A stretch of DNA of 48,523 nt, taken from positions 1 to 48,523 of the IMG/VR virus record IMGVR_UViG_3300032236_001626; one strand, 5' to 3'. Positions 39,849 to 48,420 of the stretch are shown piece after piece. This DNA is from a virus. A program made the position numbers and the translations under genes. The notes under the pieces were generated by a model. It searched no databases. It had not been told where the DNA came from and saw only the letters and a program-made list of their open reading frames with translations. The first letter of the stretch is position 1, and the number at the start of each line of letters is the position of its first letter.

Positions 39849-41984
39849 TTAGTCTCCCGAAACCGCTGCACCAGGGTTTTTGTACCAGCCCTGCCAGCCC
39901 CACATGGCGCATGCAAAGTCAAGACGTGCCTTGATCACCAGCTTATCGGTTTTCTTATCGATATAGCTTTCGGTAAACAATCCTTCCTGACCAGTCAGGT
40001 AGCTATGCACCATACCATCTACAGTAGTTGTTCCGATATCAGCGATCATGTACCATGCCAGCGGATCAGCCAGATATACATTCACATCAGGTACCAGGCT
40101 AGACCACATGTTTACAGCCTGAACGGTTGTAGGATATATGGTACGCAGATACTTTTGCGCTGTTGTCTCCAATTCTGGTGGTACCAACACAAACTTTGGT
40201 TGTATATCCAGTTCATTACCCTGTGGCGATTTCTGACGGCGCATTGCAGTACGTCCGGCGCTCAGTGCAGCATCAGTGATAGAACTTACACCGCCACCCG
40301 CTGCCAGGTTACCATGTGCAGCATGGAAAAGTGATTTACCATCAGGCGTATTTACGTTGCTGGTGATCATACCCCATACCTTTTTACTCTGGAACTGCTT
40401 GGCACCGATGCCTATAGCACGCGGTATATTGGTCAGTACGCTCAGATCATCATTGATGATGGTCTTACGGGTGATACCAAATGAACGGGCAAATGTCTGA
40501 AGCTGGATGGTCGCCTTTTCATCGCTCATCATGTTAGCCTCTTTGTATTCACCGTCTTCGCCCAACTCTTCAAAGGTCACAGCGGCGTCAAACTTAACGC
40601 CTGTTTTGGTCCTGAAGTCATCAGCTGCTACTTGACGGCTATACTGCATCCACTCCGGTACAGTTGGCTCATAGTTCATACGCAGGAAGCGTTTCACAGT
40701 CGATGTGAACAGATCAGGAAGATCAGTTGTATCGAGTGCGCGTTTAGCTACCTCTGCAGAGCTCATGGACATAACTCCCGGCACACCGTTCAGTGTCAGT
40801 ATAGACCTTGCAATGTCGATGAACGACATGTGCTTGTAGTCATGTGCCTTCACATCCATGGCGCGGGTCTTGGTAGCCTCGTCCATAGCATAGAATTTCT
40901 GCACACTACCTGGCTGTGCACGATGCATCATACCCTCTGTCATTGCAGATATAATATGTGTGCGCTCGTCGCCTTTAGCAGCTGCACCACCAGCACCGCT
41001 ACGACCGGCAATATTTGGGTCATTTTCTACCATCTTGTCATGTATTTTGGCCTTAGCCTGGTCTACGGTCAGTGACCTGTTACCATCTTTCATGGCTATC
41101 AGTTCATCTGCGAATTCTTCACCCATCTTGGCATTCCTCACAGCCGTGCGTATTTCTACACAGCGCTTCTGTTCATTTTCCAATGCACGGGTAATATCTT
41201 CCTCAGTAATAACCTTTGGTGCTGCCTGCTGTGCAGTTATGGCCGCTCTGATAGCATCCATGCTTAATGGCTGGCCATTATCGCTACGCTCAATGAGCTC
41301 GTCAGCGAATGTTTCAGAAAGGGATGCAGTACGTACAGCATCACGTATGTCTTTGCAGCGTTTACGCTCAGCGGTGATTGCTGCCTGTTTCTGCTCCTCT
41401 ATTTGTTCTGGTGTCATATCAGACCGGTTTTGATTATAATTAAGAATTTTAATGTCGTTGGCATTCTTTTCATCTTCAGCTCTCACACTGCTCATAAAAT
41501 CAGCAGGCACAGGGGCCAGAGATATTTCAAATGGTTCCCAATCCACCGCACGATAAGTTGGTGTTTTCTTAGGATCCTTATCAGGTACGCGCTCATAGCT
41601 CCATATACGGTAACCGGCGCTTATACCCTTAATGTTTCCGCTAACTATATCTTTCCATATATCAGCTTTACCATCTTGCTCAGAGAACTTTACAACAGCG
41701 CGACATTCACCATCTGCTACACTCCAACTGAGTACACTACCGTATTGGTTCAGTATGCTGTAATTCGAATGCGCATCGAGCAATGGAACTACACCACCAT
41801 CCAGACGATCAGCCCTTATGCTTTTCTTATCGCAAACAAGAACTTCAAAGAAACTTTCATCAGCCCAATAAGGTGAGCGGTATACAGGATTTTCAGTAGC
41901 AAAAACAACAGGGAACGTTTTCTCCGTCGGGTTGATGCCCGCCGTGTCTATCGTTGCCCTTGTGAATATGATGCCTGCTTTCAT
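39849..41984 (-). CDS. Prohead protease fused to major capsid protein
   Basis: A 711-aa fusion. Residues 1-165 are a HK97-type prohead protease: His72 in LLDAHSN and Ser122 in KGISAGY are the likely catalytic pair. Residues about 195-330 are a charged scaffold-like region with two similar copies (ERKRCKDIRDAVRT...ADELI and EQKRCVEIRTAVRN...ADELI). From about 360 the sequence reads as a Mu gpT-like capsid protein (IARSILTLNGVPG, FARSFGITRKTIINDDLSVL, LDFACAMWGWQGWYKNPG). The protease presumably cuts itself off. Preceded by a terminator at 42041-42071. Confidence 0.87.
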   Translation of the reverse strand: MKAGIIFTRATIDTAGINPTEKTFPVVFATENPVYRSPYWADESFFEVLVCDKKSIRADRLDGGVVPLLDAHSNYSILNQYGSVLSWSVADGECRAVVKFSEQDGKADIWKDIVSGNIKGISAGYRIWSYERVPDKDPKKTPTYRAVDWEPFEISLAPVPADFMSSVRAEDEKNANDIKILNYNQNRSDMTPEQIEEQKQAAITAERKRCKDIRDAVRTASLSETFADELIERSDNGQPLSMDAIRAAITAQQAAPKVITEEDITRALENEQKRCVEIRTAVRNAKMGEEFADELIAMKDGNRSLTVDQAKAKIHDKMVENDPNIAGRSGAGGAAAKGDERTHIISAMTEGMMHRAQPGSVQKFYAMDEATKTRAMDVKAHDYKHMSFIDIARSILTLNGVPGVMSMSSAEVAKRALDTTDLPDLFTSTVKRFLRMNYEPTVPEWMQYSRQVAADDFRTKTGVKFDAAVTFEELGEDGEYKEANMMSDEKATIQLQTFARSFGITRKTIINDDLSVLTNIPRAIGIGAKQFQSKKVWGMITSNVNTPDGKSLFHAAHGNLAAGGGVSSITDAALSAGRTAMRRQKSPQGNELDIQPKFVLVPPELETTAQKYLRTIYPTTVQAVNMWSSLVPDVNVYLADPLAWYMIADIGTTTVDGMVHSYLTGQEGLFTESYIDKKTDKLVIKARLDFACAMWGWQGWYKNPGAAVSGD

Positions 41985-42016
41985 TGTTCCTCAAAAATCA
42001 TAAATACATCATGGCG

Positions 42017-42037
42017 CATTCCCGCCTATTGCCTTTT
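42017..42037. repeat. 21-bp interspersed repeat, copy near capsid gene
   Basis: CATTCCCGCCTATTGCC is followed by TTTT. Near-identical copies lie at 27849-27870 and 19540-19559, all in intergenic positions just downstream or upstream of leftward late genes. Confidence 0.7.
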
Positions 42038-42040
42038 GCA

Positions 42041-42071
42041 TAAAAAAAAACCGCGCTGAGAACAGCGCGGT
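42041..42071 (-). terminator. Rho-independent terminator between portal and capsid
   Basis: A perfect 9-bp stem (ACCGCGCTG / CAGCGCGGT) with a 4-nt loop, followed on the minus strand by nine T. This is the most convincing terminator in the window, lying inside the head gene block. Transcription past it would need read-through, or a new promoter must serve the capsid gene. Confidence 0.85.
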
Positions 42072-42112
42072 CTAACAACCCTAACACTATGAAAAAACTA
42101 CTTACTGCTATT

Positions 42113-42136
42113 TGTCACCCTGAGCCTGTCGAAGGG
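42113..42136. repeat. Host-type REP element after portal
   Basis: TGTCACCCTGAGCCTGTCG continues into AAGGG, a sequence I recall as one of the commonest intergenic repeats in Bacteroidota chromosomes. Its edge abuts the portal stop codon at 42137. Confidence 0.65.
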
Positions 42137-43651
42137 CTACTTACCCGTCGCTGTCAATTTACCCGCATCAGCTGGCACCGCGTCAAGATCAGCAGACCAT
42201 TCAGCATGAATGCCGGCATCTTCAAAACGCTTCTTATCTTCAACTATCTGCTTGAATACTTCATCAGGATCATCACCGTTTTCACGTATCATTTGCTGCC
42301 AACTCTTGCGGCCCATGCGCGTTTCATTCTTTATGGCCCCCATTTCCTTTGCAGGATCTATCATGTCCTTACGCGGTGTGGTCCATGTTACGTTAATGCC
42401 GGCAGGTAATGACACTAAACCGCCCGGGCACGTCAGCAATGCTTCAAAAAACCATTTTACCACACCATCACAAAAGATGGGTATCACAGTCATCCACTGT
42501 AGATCTTCTATGGTCTGTTGAAAGTCTATACGCCCCGCTCTGTAGCTGCTGAAATTGACATTACTAAGGTCTCCTGTCAATACCTCATACATAACCTCAT
42601 ATCCCGCTGCTATTGCCCTATACTTGCTCTTTCTGTAGTCCTCTGCACCGGGCGCTGTAGGTGGTGTGCTGAATTTTATATCTTCACCTGGGTACAGGTG
42701 TGATATTGTGCCGGGTTCCAGCATTTCAAGATCTTCGCCATCGTCATAGTCTTTACGATCCAGGCTGATGTTGTCTATCTTATCAGGATCATTGGTAACC
42801 CTGAAAGCTGCAAAGCTGGCCTGTGTCTTTTTGGCCATCAGTTCAGCATCCTCATATTCATCAAGGTCCCGTTCAGAAATGATCGTAGTGGCAGCAGCTG
42901 GCACACCCCTGTTCTGTCCGGGAAAATCAACATGCAGCACATGTATGATATCATCAGCAAGAACCCTAACCGGCTGTGTATACCACTCACTCGGGTGACG
43001 TTGAAAAAGCCAGTAAGCTACACGCTTTCCGCGCTTATCATACTCTATGCCGTTCATGGTCCATCCGCCATTTGGTAGCACCTGGAAGTTGATGTAGTCG
43101 GCCAGGTATTCCATTTCCAGCACCTGCAGCTGTATCCCTATTGGCGATTCCGATAGTGGCACACGCCTGCGCAATACCAGCACCTCGCCATCACGCCTGA
43201 ATGTTTTAGTAATTAACTTGGTCAGGCCATAAAAGTTAAGACGGCTATAGAAATCACATGTAGTTTGTTCAGCCCAGCTACGCCAGAAATTTTTTATAGT
43301 ATTTATTGCAGGATGCTTATCACTTTTACTATTCTCATCATAACCAATCCTGAAACCAGCGGTGATACCGGTCCCCACAACACCATTACCGGTGCTATTG
43401 ATGGCCCGTTTGCCGGTAAAGGTGTTTTGATACATATACCGTGCACGTTGCCTCAGCAGCGTCGCATCGGCGCCTATATCCTTATTAGGGCTCAGATTGT
43501 TCAGCGGAAAGCTGCCTGTACGGCTGCTACGGCTGGCACCCTCATATTTACGGTTCATTAACTCCCCACGGTGGCGATTGGCCATGCGCCTCACAGCAAT
43601 TGCAGGTGCAACTACCATTATAGCCTTATCTATCATTCTTCCAAAGTCCAT
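42137..43651 (-). CDS. Portal protein (lambda type)
   Basis: A 504-aa portal of the lambda family. It has the lambda-like YENRKYEGA-type N-terminus (RKYEGASRSSRTGSF), RARYMYQNTFTGKRAINSTGNGVVGTGI, a QLQVLEMEYLADYINF segment and WMTVIPIFCDGVVKWFFEALL. It forms the dodecameric ring where DNA enters the head. Next to gpW as in lambda; no separate head protease follows because it is fused to the capsid gene. Confidence 0.9.
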   Translation of the reverse strand: MDFGRMIDKAIMVVAPAIAVRRMANRHRGELMNRKYEGASRSSRTGSFPLNNLSPNKDIGADATLLRQRARYMYQNTFTGKRAINSTGNGVVGTGITAGFRIGYDENSKSDKHPAINTIKNFWRSWAEQTTCDFYSRLNFYGLTKLITKTFRRDGEVLVLRRRVPLSESPIGIQLQVLEMEYLADYINFQVLPNGGWTMNGIEYDKRGKRVAYWLFQRHPSEWYTQPVRVLADDIIHVLHVDFPGQNRGVPAAATTIISERDLDEYEDAELMAKKTQASFAAFRVTNDPDKIDNISLDRKDYDDGEDLEMLEPGTISHLYPGEDIKFSTPPTAPGAEDYRKSKYRAIAAGYEVMYEVLTGDLSNVNFSSYRAGRIDFQQTIEDLQWMTVIPIFCDGVVKWFFEALLTCPGGLVSLPAGINVTWTTPRKDMIDPAKEMGAIKNETRMGRKSWQQMIRENGDDPDEVFKQIVEDKKRFEDAGIHAEWSADLDAVPADAGKLTATGK

Positions 43652-43673
43652 ATCTCTTTTACCTTAAATTATT

Positions 43674-43711
43674 ACTTGGAATCACATTGTCGCATTCCCC
43701 CACATTATCGC
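43674..43711. repeat. 38-bp interspersed repeat, copy 2
   Basis: Matches 35339-35376 at 35 of 38 positions. It lies between the gpW-like gene and the portal gene. See copy 1. Confidence 0.75.
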
Positions 43712-43712
43712 T

Positions 43713-43922
43713 TTACCCGCGCAACCCTTTTCTATAAATACCCTTCCATTTCCGCTTCGGAGCATTGGCTAACCCAAGATCCTGCTCCATTTCCGCCTTC
43801 AATGAATTCATCTCTGCCAATGTTCTGAAATGCACCTCCTTATCGCTATATTTTACAAACGTTGCACCCAATGCTATAGCAGAGCACAATTCAGTGTATT
43901 GTTCGGTCGTATAAGTAGCCAT
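43713..43922 (-). CDS. gpW-like head-tail joining protein
   Basis: A 69-aa protein matching lambda gpW in size and pattern: YTELCSAIALGATFVKYSDKEVHFRTLAEMNSLKAEMEQDLG and a basic end. In lambda, gpW plugs the portal after packaging. It is placed directly upstream of the portal as in lambda. Confidence 0.85.
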   Translation of the reverse strand: MATYTTEQYTELCSAIALGATFVKYSDKEVHFRTLAEMNSLKAEMEQDLGLANAPKRKWKGIYRKGLRG

Positions 43923-43928
43923 GATCAG

Positions 43929-44306
43929 TTATTTTATCTTCATGGATAGCTCCACAGATGTTATTTCAAGATTCGTCTGCAATTTACCCGCTATCTCACG
44001 TATGTTAGCTATTTCTAGGGCAATCGACGGGTAAACACCCTTACTGAAATCCAGTTTTTCAATACCTTCACGCATGCTGTCTTTGTGATAGCCAAACCGT
44101 TCTGCTATCACCGCATAGGTCATTTCGCAGTCCTTCCACAGCAGCCAGTGCAGCATCCTTCGCTTATCAGTATTTTTATCCTTTCCGCCTCGCCTGTCGG
44201 TGTTGTTATGAAAAAATTCCTCAGTCACATCCCACTTCACACACGCAGCATCGATCAGCATCTGATCAAGTGATTTCTTTTCAAGTTGGTATTTAATTAC
44301 AGCCAT
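43929..44306 (-). CDS. HTH protein, DnaA domain IV-like
   Basis: A 125-aa protein. A central segment (DKRRMLHWLLWKDCEMTYAVIAERFGYHKDSMREGIEKL) reads like the helix-turn-helix of DnaA domain IV. The rest is helical. It may regulate or help packaging. I chose ATG at 44306; the frame upstream to 44387 translates a host-type repeat (PAPTVQK) and looks non-native. Confidence 0.6.
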   Translation of the reverse strand: MAVIKYQLEKKSLDQMLIDAACVKWDVTEEFFHNNTDRRGGKDKNTDKRRMLHWLLWKDCEMTYAVIAERFGYHKDSMREGIEKLDFSKGVYPSIALEIANIREIAGKLQTNLEITSVELSMKIK

Positions 44307-44399
44307 AAAACGGGTATTTGAAGTAAGTAATTTTTGTACTGTAGGGGCTGGGTTCACCCCTGCCCGATAACACCGGCCACACCACACACTTTTTGCTTT

Positions 44400-44690
44400 T
44401 CACTTTTGCCCTTTGCCTTCCTCAGGTGGCATATACTTCGATCGCTGCACACTCAGTTTATACCACGGGTCGGGCATCACCCGCCCAACAGCGGTATAAA
44501 TCCGCTCTTTGTTGTCCGTTACATAGGCCCTCAGGCTCTTATCCAGCTTGTTATTGTCACTCATCCACACCAGGTATTCAGCCGGCACCTCCACCATCGG
44601 TTTGCCCTTATATTTGCCGTAAGGCATCAGATCAGTGTCCTTCAGTACCTTGAAATTCACATTGAACGCCACTTTTTTATTATCATCCAT
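44400..44690 (-). CDS. DUF3820-like protein
   Basis: A 96-aa protein with the DUF3820 core: DTDLMPYGKYKGKPMVEVPAEYLVWMSDN. This domain occurs beside exonucleases and in phages. I chose ATG at 44690; the frame from 44744 overlaps the preceding gene. The end GKGQK and the following CTTTTGCTTTTCACTTTTGCC stretch form a host-type repeat, so the C-terminus may be altered. Confidence 0.65.
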   Translation of the reverse strand: MDDNKKVAFNVNFKVLKDTDLMPYGKYKGKPMVEVPAEYLVWMSDNNKLDKSLRAYVTDNKERIYTAVGRVMPDPWYKLSVQRSKYMPPEEGKGQK

Positions 44691-44703
44691 AGTAAAACTG
44701 ATA

Positions 44704-45099
44704 TTATGCGTGAGATGATGGTACATTAACTTGCTTGCCATCAAAAAATAGTTGTCGTGCCTTGTCTTTTATCATTTTAGATGCTACTAGGTACCCATAT
44801 GTGGTAAGTATGTACCCAACACCATCAATCTCAATAATGCTGGCATGACATCTGGAATTTTTGCCAAATAGACTATCGCTGCGAAATGCCTTTTCACCTG
44901 TCCATTCTATTTTATTAAATGCTGTTATGAATTCCTGAAGCGTCGAATAGCAAAATTTTTCGCAGCAGTTATGGACCATTTCCCTATGCGTAGATGATTC
45001 TACATATGCGGTACCAAGTGTTATTACATTTAGTATAATACTGGCTATCCTTTCACGCAACATTTCATTATTTCTTTTCATACTATTGATGTTTTTCAT
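44704..45099 (-). CDS. Protein of unknown function after TerL
   Basis: A 131-aa protein. It is helical at first (NNEMLRERIASIILNVI), then beta-rich (CHASIIEIDGVGYILTTYGYLVASKMIKDKARQLFFDGK). I chose ATG at 45099 over 45192 because the latter overlaps TerL and reads through a GAGCCATT repeat. No family recognised. Confidence 0.5.
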   Translation of the reverse strand: MKNINSMKRNNEMLRERIASIILNVITLGTAYVESSTHREMVHNCCEKFCYSTLQEFITAFNKIEWTGEKAFRSDSLFGKNSRCHASIIEIDGVGYILTTYGYLVASKMIKDKARQLFFDGKQVNVPSSHA

Positions 45100-45133
45100 T
45101 GAGCCATTGAGCCATTTCGCAATTGAGCATTCA

Positions 45134-47266
45134 CTACTTCCTTCTATTCCAAAAATCACCGCCCTTTCGCTTCTTACCCTCTTTTTTCTCACTCACCGTC
45201 GGCCCATCAGGCTGCTCACGTTCTTCCAGTTTCTTATCCTCAGCATTATTGCCATTTGTTGTGGCGCTCATAATACCTCCCTCTCCTTTGGAGAGGGCCG
45301 GGGTGAGGCCTCCCGTCTCCTTATCCCACCGTGCATCATTCCACCTGTCAAATCCCAGCATAAAGGCCGCTGCCATGGCGTATATACGGCAGTCTAGTGG
45401 CTCATTTCGCTCATACTTCTTATTCCACTTATACTTTATCGCATTGGTCTGTTTATTACGTACTGGTGATCGCTCTTCAGCTGTCATACCACGGAAATAA
45501 TGCTCGGGCATTGGTAACAGGTGACAAAACCCTTTCGGCACCTCTCCATCCTCTTTTATTTCCAGTCGCAGCCATCCATAAAGCAGTTCTTTCAGGTAGC
45601 TGGTGCCCACCGGCCACACCTTACCGCGCTTCACATTCTTTCCCTGTTCAGTCTTGGTAGTTATCTTAGGGGCGCTGTACGGCATTTCAAGGTTTTCACG
45701 TCCCTGTATCGGCACCACACGCTTTATACCATGTTTCCGGGCGAAGGTGTGCACATGATCACTCGCATAGTTCGCATCTATACACATTTTCCTGATGCCT
45801 ATTCGCCCTCTCTTGTCAGCCTGAGCCCCGTCGAAGGCCTCAAATTCCCAAGTTTCATTTAAGATATCACTCAACTGCTCCCATACGTCTTCTTTGGTAG
45901 GGTCACCCATCAGCACACGGTAGTCTATCTGCTGGCTAATGCGACCTTTCTGCCAGCCTACAATATCTATTTCCAATCGATTGCCTTGCACGTCAACACC
46001 TGCAGTAATGAATGCCGTAGACTGCCATACCTGGTTACGTTCGATTTGGTTTTCCTGGGCCCGCTCAAATAGTTGCTGCCAAGGCGGTGCAATTCCCTTT
46101 TCTTTGAATGGCATCCCAAGTATCGTATTGATGAATGCTTTCTTTCGCGGCTCGTCATTTTCGCACTTATCCCATTCTTCAGCCATTTCCGTCCAGCTAT
46201 ACCATCCATCAGGGCTATATAACGCACTCAGCCAGAACCCTATCACCTCCGGTCTGCTCTTCTCAGGATATTTTGCCAGCCACCTGGCCCGCCCTTCATC
46301 AGGATGGCCGGGTATATACTCGCTCTTATCCTCCTGTAGCATGAAAGTCTTATGGTGATTGTATATTTTCTTTTCACAGTGAATGCACTTATAGTGCACA
46401 TCCTTATAAACACCCTTTTCCCATATCAGCTGTGCAAATTCCAGCGTTTGCAGTTGCATGCAGTGTGGGCACGGCACCCAGTATTCATTCTGATCAGTAT
46501 CTTCATACTCACCCTGTATCACACTGGCACCATCTATCGTCGGTGTCGATGGTATGAATAGCTTCTTTCTGCTGCCAAACGTCAGCATCCTTCGTTCTAG
46601 CAGCGCCAGCGGGCTACCTTCACCATCCACATCACCAGGATAACGGTCCGCTTCATCCGCCACGGCCACACGTGCCGGCACACTCGCCAGGCTGGCCGCA
46701 CTATTTGCACCACCAAAGAACGCCGTACCACCGGGCACATCCTTTTGCGATAGAGTATTGCCGCCGTCCTTACTTCGTTTCTTACCCACCTTGGCCTGTA
46801 GCGTAGCGCAATCCTCTATCATAGGGTCCACGGTCTGCTTCACCTTGCGCTCCATCGTCTGTATGGTAGGCATCAGGTAGAAGATCGGGCATGGCACCAT
46901 GTCCATGTAGTAACCCACTATGTTAAACCCCGCCTCACTGGCACCTATCTGGCTGGCCTTCATAAAAGGTACCCGCATATAAGTGCTCCGGGCGCTCATG
47001 CAGTCCATCGGCTTACGCAGGTAGGGTGTTCTGTTCACCCTATACGGGCCAGCCTCAGCGCTTCCTTTAGTATTCAATATCCTGTGCTTCTCCGCCCACT
47101 GCGTCACCGTTAATATCGGCTCAGGCTTCAAACCCTTCAGAAAACCACCTATCAGAATAAACGCATAGCTTGCCCCGTTGCTAGTGTGGTGCGCATACAC
47201 AAACCACAATACAGTCAACAGGCACAGAAACCACCGCCAAAACCGCTTATTACTCAGGTACCACAT
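45134..47266 (-). CDS. terL: Terminase large subunit, lambda GpA family
   Basis: A 710-aa packaging ATPase-nuclease. After a hydrophobic start come PILTVTQWAEKHRILNTKGS, the phosphate-binding loop region MKASQIGASEAG (about 85-96), the Walker B-like VAVADEADRYPGD, a zinc-like CPHC...CIHC part, and the nuclease-fold TAGVDVQGNRLEIDIVGW. GpA-type terminases cut cos ends. The C-terminal tail includes GGLTPALSKGEGGI, encoded by a host-type repeat (about 45274-45325), and EAFDGAQAD is encoded by another. Confidence 0.92.
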   Translation of the reverse strand: MWYLSNKRFWRWFLCLLTVLWFVYAHHTSNGASYAFILIGGFLKGLKPEPILTVTQWAEKHRILNTKGSAEAGPYRVNRTPYLRKPMDCMSARSTYMRVPFMKASQIGASEAGFNIVGYYMDMVPCPIFYLMPTIQTMERKVKQTVDPMIEDCATLQAKVGKKRSKDGGNTLSQKDVPGGTAFFGGANSAASLASVPARVAVADEADRYPGDVDGEGSPLALLERRMLTFGSRKKLFIPSTPTIDGASVIQGEYEDTDQNEYWVPCPHCMQLQTLEFAQLIWEKGVYKDVHYKCIHCEKKIYNHHKTFMLQEDKSEYIPGHPDEGRARWLAKYPEKSRPEVIGFWLSALYSPDGWYSWTEMAEEWDKCENDEPRKKAFINTILGMPFKEKGIAPPWQQLFERAQENQIERNQVWQSTAFITAGVDVQGNRLEIDIVGWQKGRISQQIDYRVLMGDPTKEDVWEQLSDILNETWEFEAFDGAQADKRGRIGIRKMCIDANYASDHVHTFARKHGIKRVVPIQGRENLEMPYSAPKITTKTEQGKNVKRGKVWPVGTSYLKELLYGWLRLEIKEDGEVPKGFCHLLPMPEHYFRGMTAEERSPVRNKQTNAIKYKWNKKYERNEPLDCRIYAMAAAFMLGFDRWNDARWDKETGGLTPALSKGEGGIMSATTNGNNAEDKKLEEREQPDGPTVSEKKEGKKRKGGDFWNRRK
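45274..45325. repeat. Host-type REP sequence inside terL
   Basis: Within the C-terminal coding part of TerL, CTCTCCTTTGGAGAGG with the adjacent GGGTGAGGCC matches a palindromic repeat common in Bacteroidota chromosomes. It is read in frame as GGLTPALSKGEGG. A second, shorter REP-like segment lies at about 45812-45842. Confidence 0.6.
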
Positions 47267-47277
47267 TTGATGTTACT

Positions 47278-47688
47278 TTATTCAAACATTTTTTGTTGTC
47301 TCACAATTTCCATTCTCTCTCTGCCTCTCGCTAGATTATAGAACTCTTCCTCTTTTTCCCAACATATATAGTGACGATTCAACGCGCGACATGCTTCTAT
47401 TGTCGTACCGCTTCCTACACAATTATCAATTACCACAAACCCTTCGTTGGTATATGTTTTTATCAGCCATTCGAATAACTCAACAGGCTTTTCAGTTGGA
47501 TGAACAGTAGCATTATCAGAATTGCCAAACAGCGCACCATTCCAATTACTTATCCTTAACACACTAGTGGGATACCTGGAACCATCATCACTATATTCCA
47601 TGGCATTTATGGCTCCATATCCTTCGTATCTGGTCTCATACTTCAGGTAAAAGACCTCAATCGTTTGTTCCCTTTTACGCTCACCCAC
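47278..47688 (-). CDS. Orphan C-terminal half of a DNA methyltransferase
   Basis: A 136-aa protein matching the C-terminal half of beta-class N4/N6 DNA methyltransferases: TEKPVELFEWLIKTYTN (motif X region) and VIDNCVGSGTTIEACRALNRHYICWEKEEEF (SAM-binding motif I; Asn replaces the usual Pro of DPF). The catalytic motif IV (DPPY type) is absent. It overlaps terS by 8 bp with a GTG start. Probably inactive as methylase, a remnant, or dependent on a partner. Confidence 0.75.
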   Translation of the reverse strand: MGERKREQTIEVFYLKYETRYEGYGAINAMEYSDDGSRYPTSVLRISNWNGALFGNSDNATVHPTEKPVELFEWLIKTYTNEGFVVIDNCVGSGTTIEACRALNRHYICWEKEEEFYNLARGRERMEIVRQQKMFE

Positions 47689-48379
47689 GCTCAGACATTT
47701 GTTGGTTTTTTAATGCAGTTTCAATGATATCACCCATCCGTTCCAACATATCGCTTATAATATCCTCCATCACAATTATTGCCTCGTTGCGGTCCTTCGC
47801 ACCCCTTACATCGTCAATGCACTTGTTAGGCAGGCGCTCTATTTCCTTTCTCAGTTCCATCCCGGCTACCTGCAGCTGCTTTTCCACATCACTCTTTCTT
47901 ATCAGCAGGCCGGCCAGTTCATCGGCCCGCATCTTCTTATATCGTGCTTCGTTATACTCCTTAACCCTTACCGCCTCTATCAGGTCCACCTTCACACCTG
48001 GCGTAAAATCGTTCAGGTCGGTAAACAGATCCATCTGGTCAGCAAACACATTGTTCACTCGCGGTATAAAAGGTGTCACATATCCCGGGTCACCATTGGG
48101 TGTGTCGTCTTCAGCAGGTATGGCTACCGGTGGCGGCGCTGGTGCAGCTGCTGGCCGGGGCTGTATACCTCCCTTCGGAGTGAACACCTTGCCCTTAGCC
48201 TCCATTTGCTTCCGGTAAGGAATGCCCCATTCCTCTTCAGCGATCTCATACTTGAATTTCTGTAAGTCAACATCCCATCCGTTTTTTATCTTGCCGGCAT
48301 TTCTGGCATCACTGATCGTGGCTTTAGCCATTCCGGTCATCGCTGCATATTCTCCTAAGCCAACAAGTGTAACCGCCAT
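47681..48379 (-). CDS. terS: Terminase small subunit
   Basis: A 232-aa protein with an N-terminal HTH (LGEYAAMTGMAKATISDARNAGKI), a Pro/Ala-rich linker (about 75-105), and a C-terminal coiled-coil region (VKEYNEARYKKMRADELAGLLIRK...). It fits TerS of lambda-type phages, which binds cosB repeats and recruits the large subunit. Such repeats occur just upstream (48421-48472). It is the first gene next to the right cos end, as Nu1 is in lambda. Confidence 0.8.
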   Translation of the reverse strand: MAVTLVGLGEYAAMTGMAKATISDARNAGKIKNGWDVDLQKFKYEIAEEEWGIPYRKQMEAKGKVFTPKGGIQPRPAAAPAPPPVAIPAEDDTPNGDPGYVTPFIPRVNNVFADQMDLFTDLNDFTPGVKVDLIEAVRVKEYNEARYKKMRADELAGLLIRKSDVEKQLQVAGMELRKEIERLPNKCIDDVRGAKDRNEAIIVMEDIISDMLERMGDIIETALKNQQMSERG

Positions 48380-48420
48380 AATACTTTAATAATTACATTA
48401 CTATCTGCCATCCCGTCACT

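Noticed and set aside
42089-42409. Rightward open frame beginning MKKLLTAICHPEPVEG
   Set aside because: The CHPEPVEG stretch is the translation of a host-type REP element and the rest is antisense to the portal gene; no protein-like composition.
43929-44387. Long start of the DnaA-like HTH gene at 44387
   Set aside because: The extra 27 codons translate a host-type GGGGCTGGGTTCACCCC repeat, so the ATG at 44306 is preferred.
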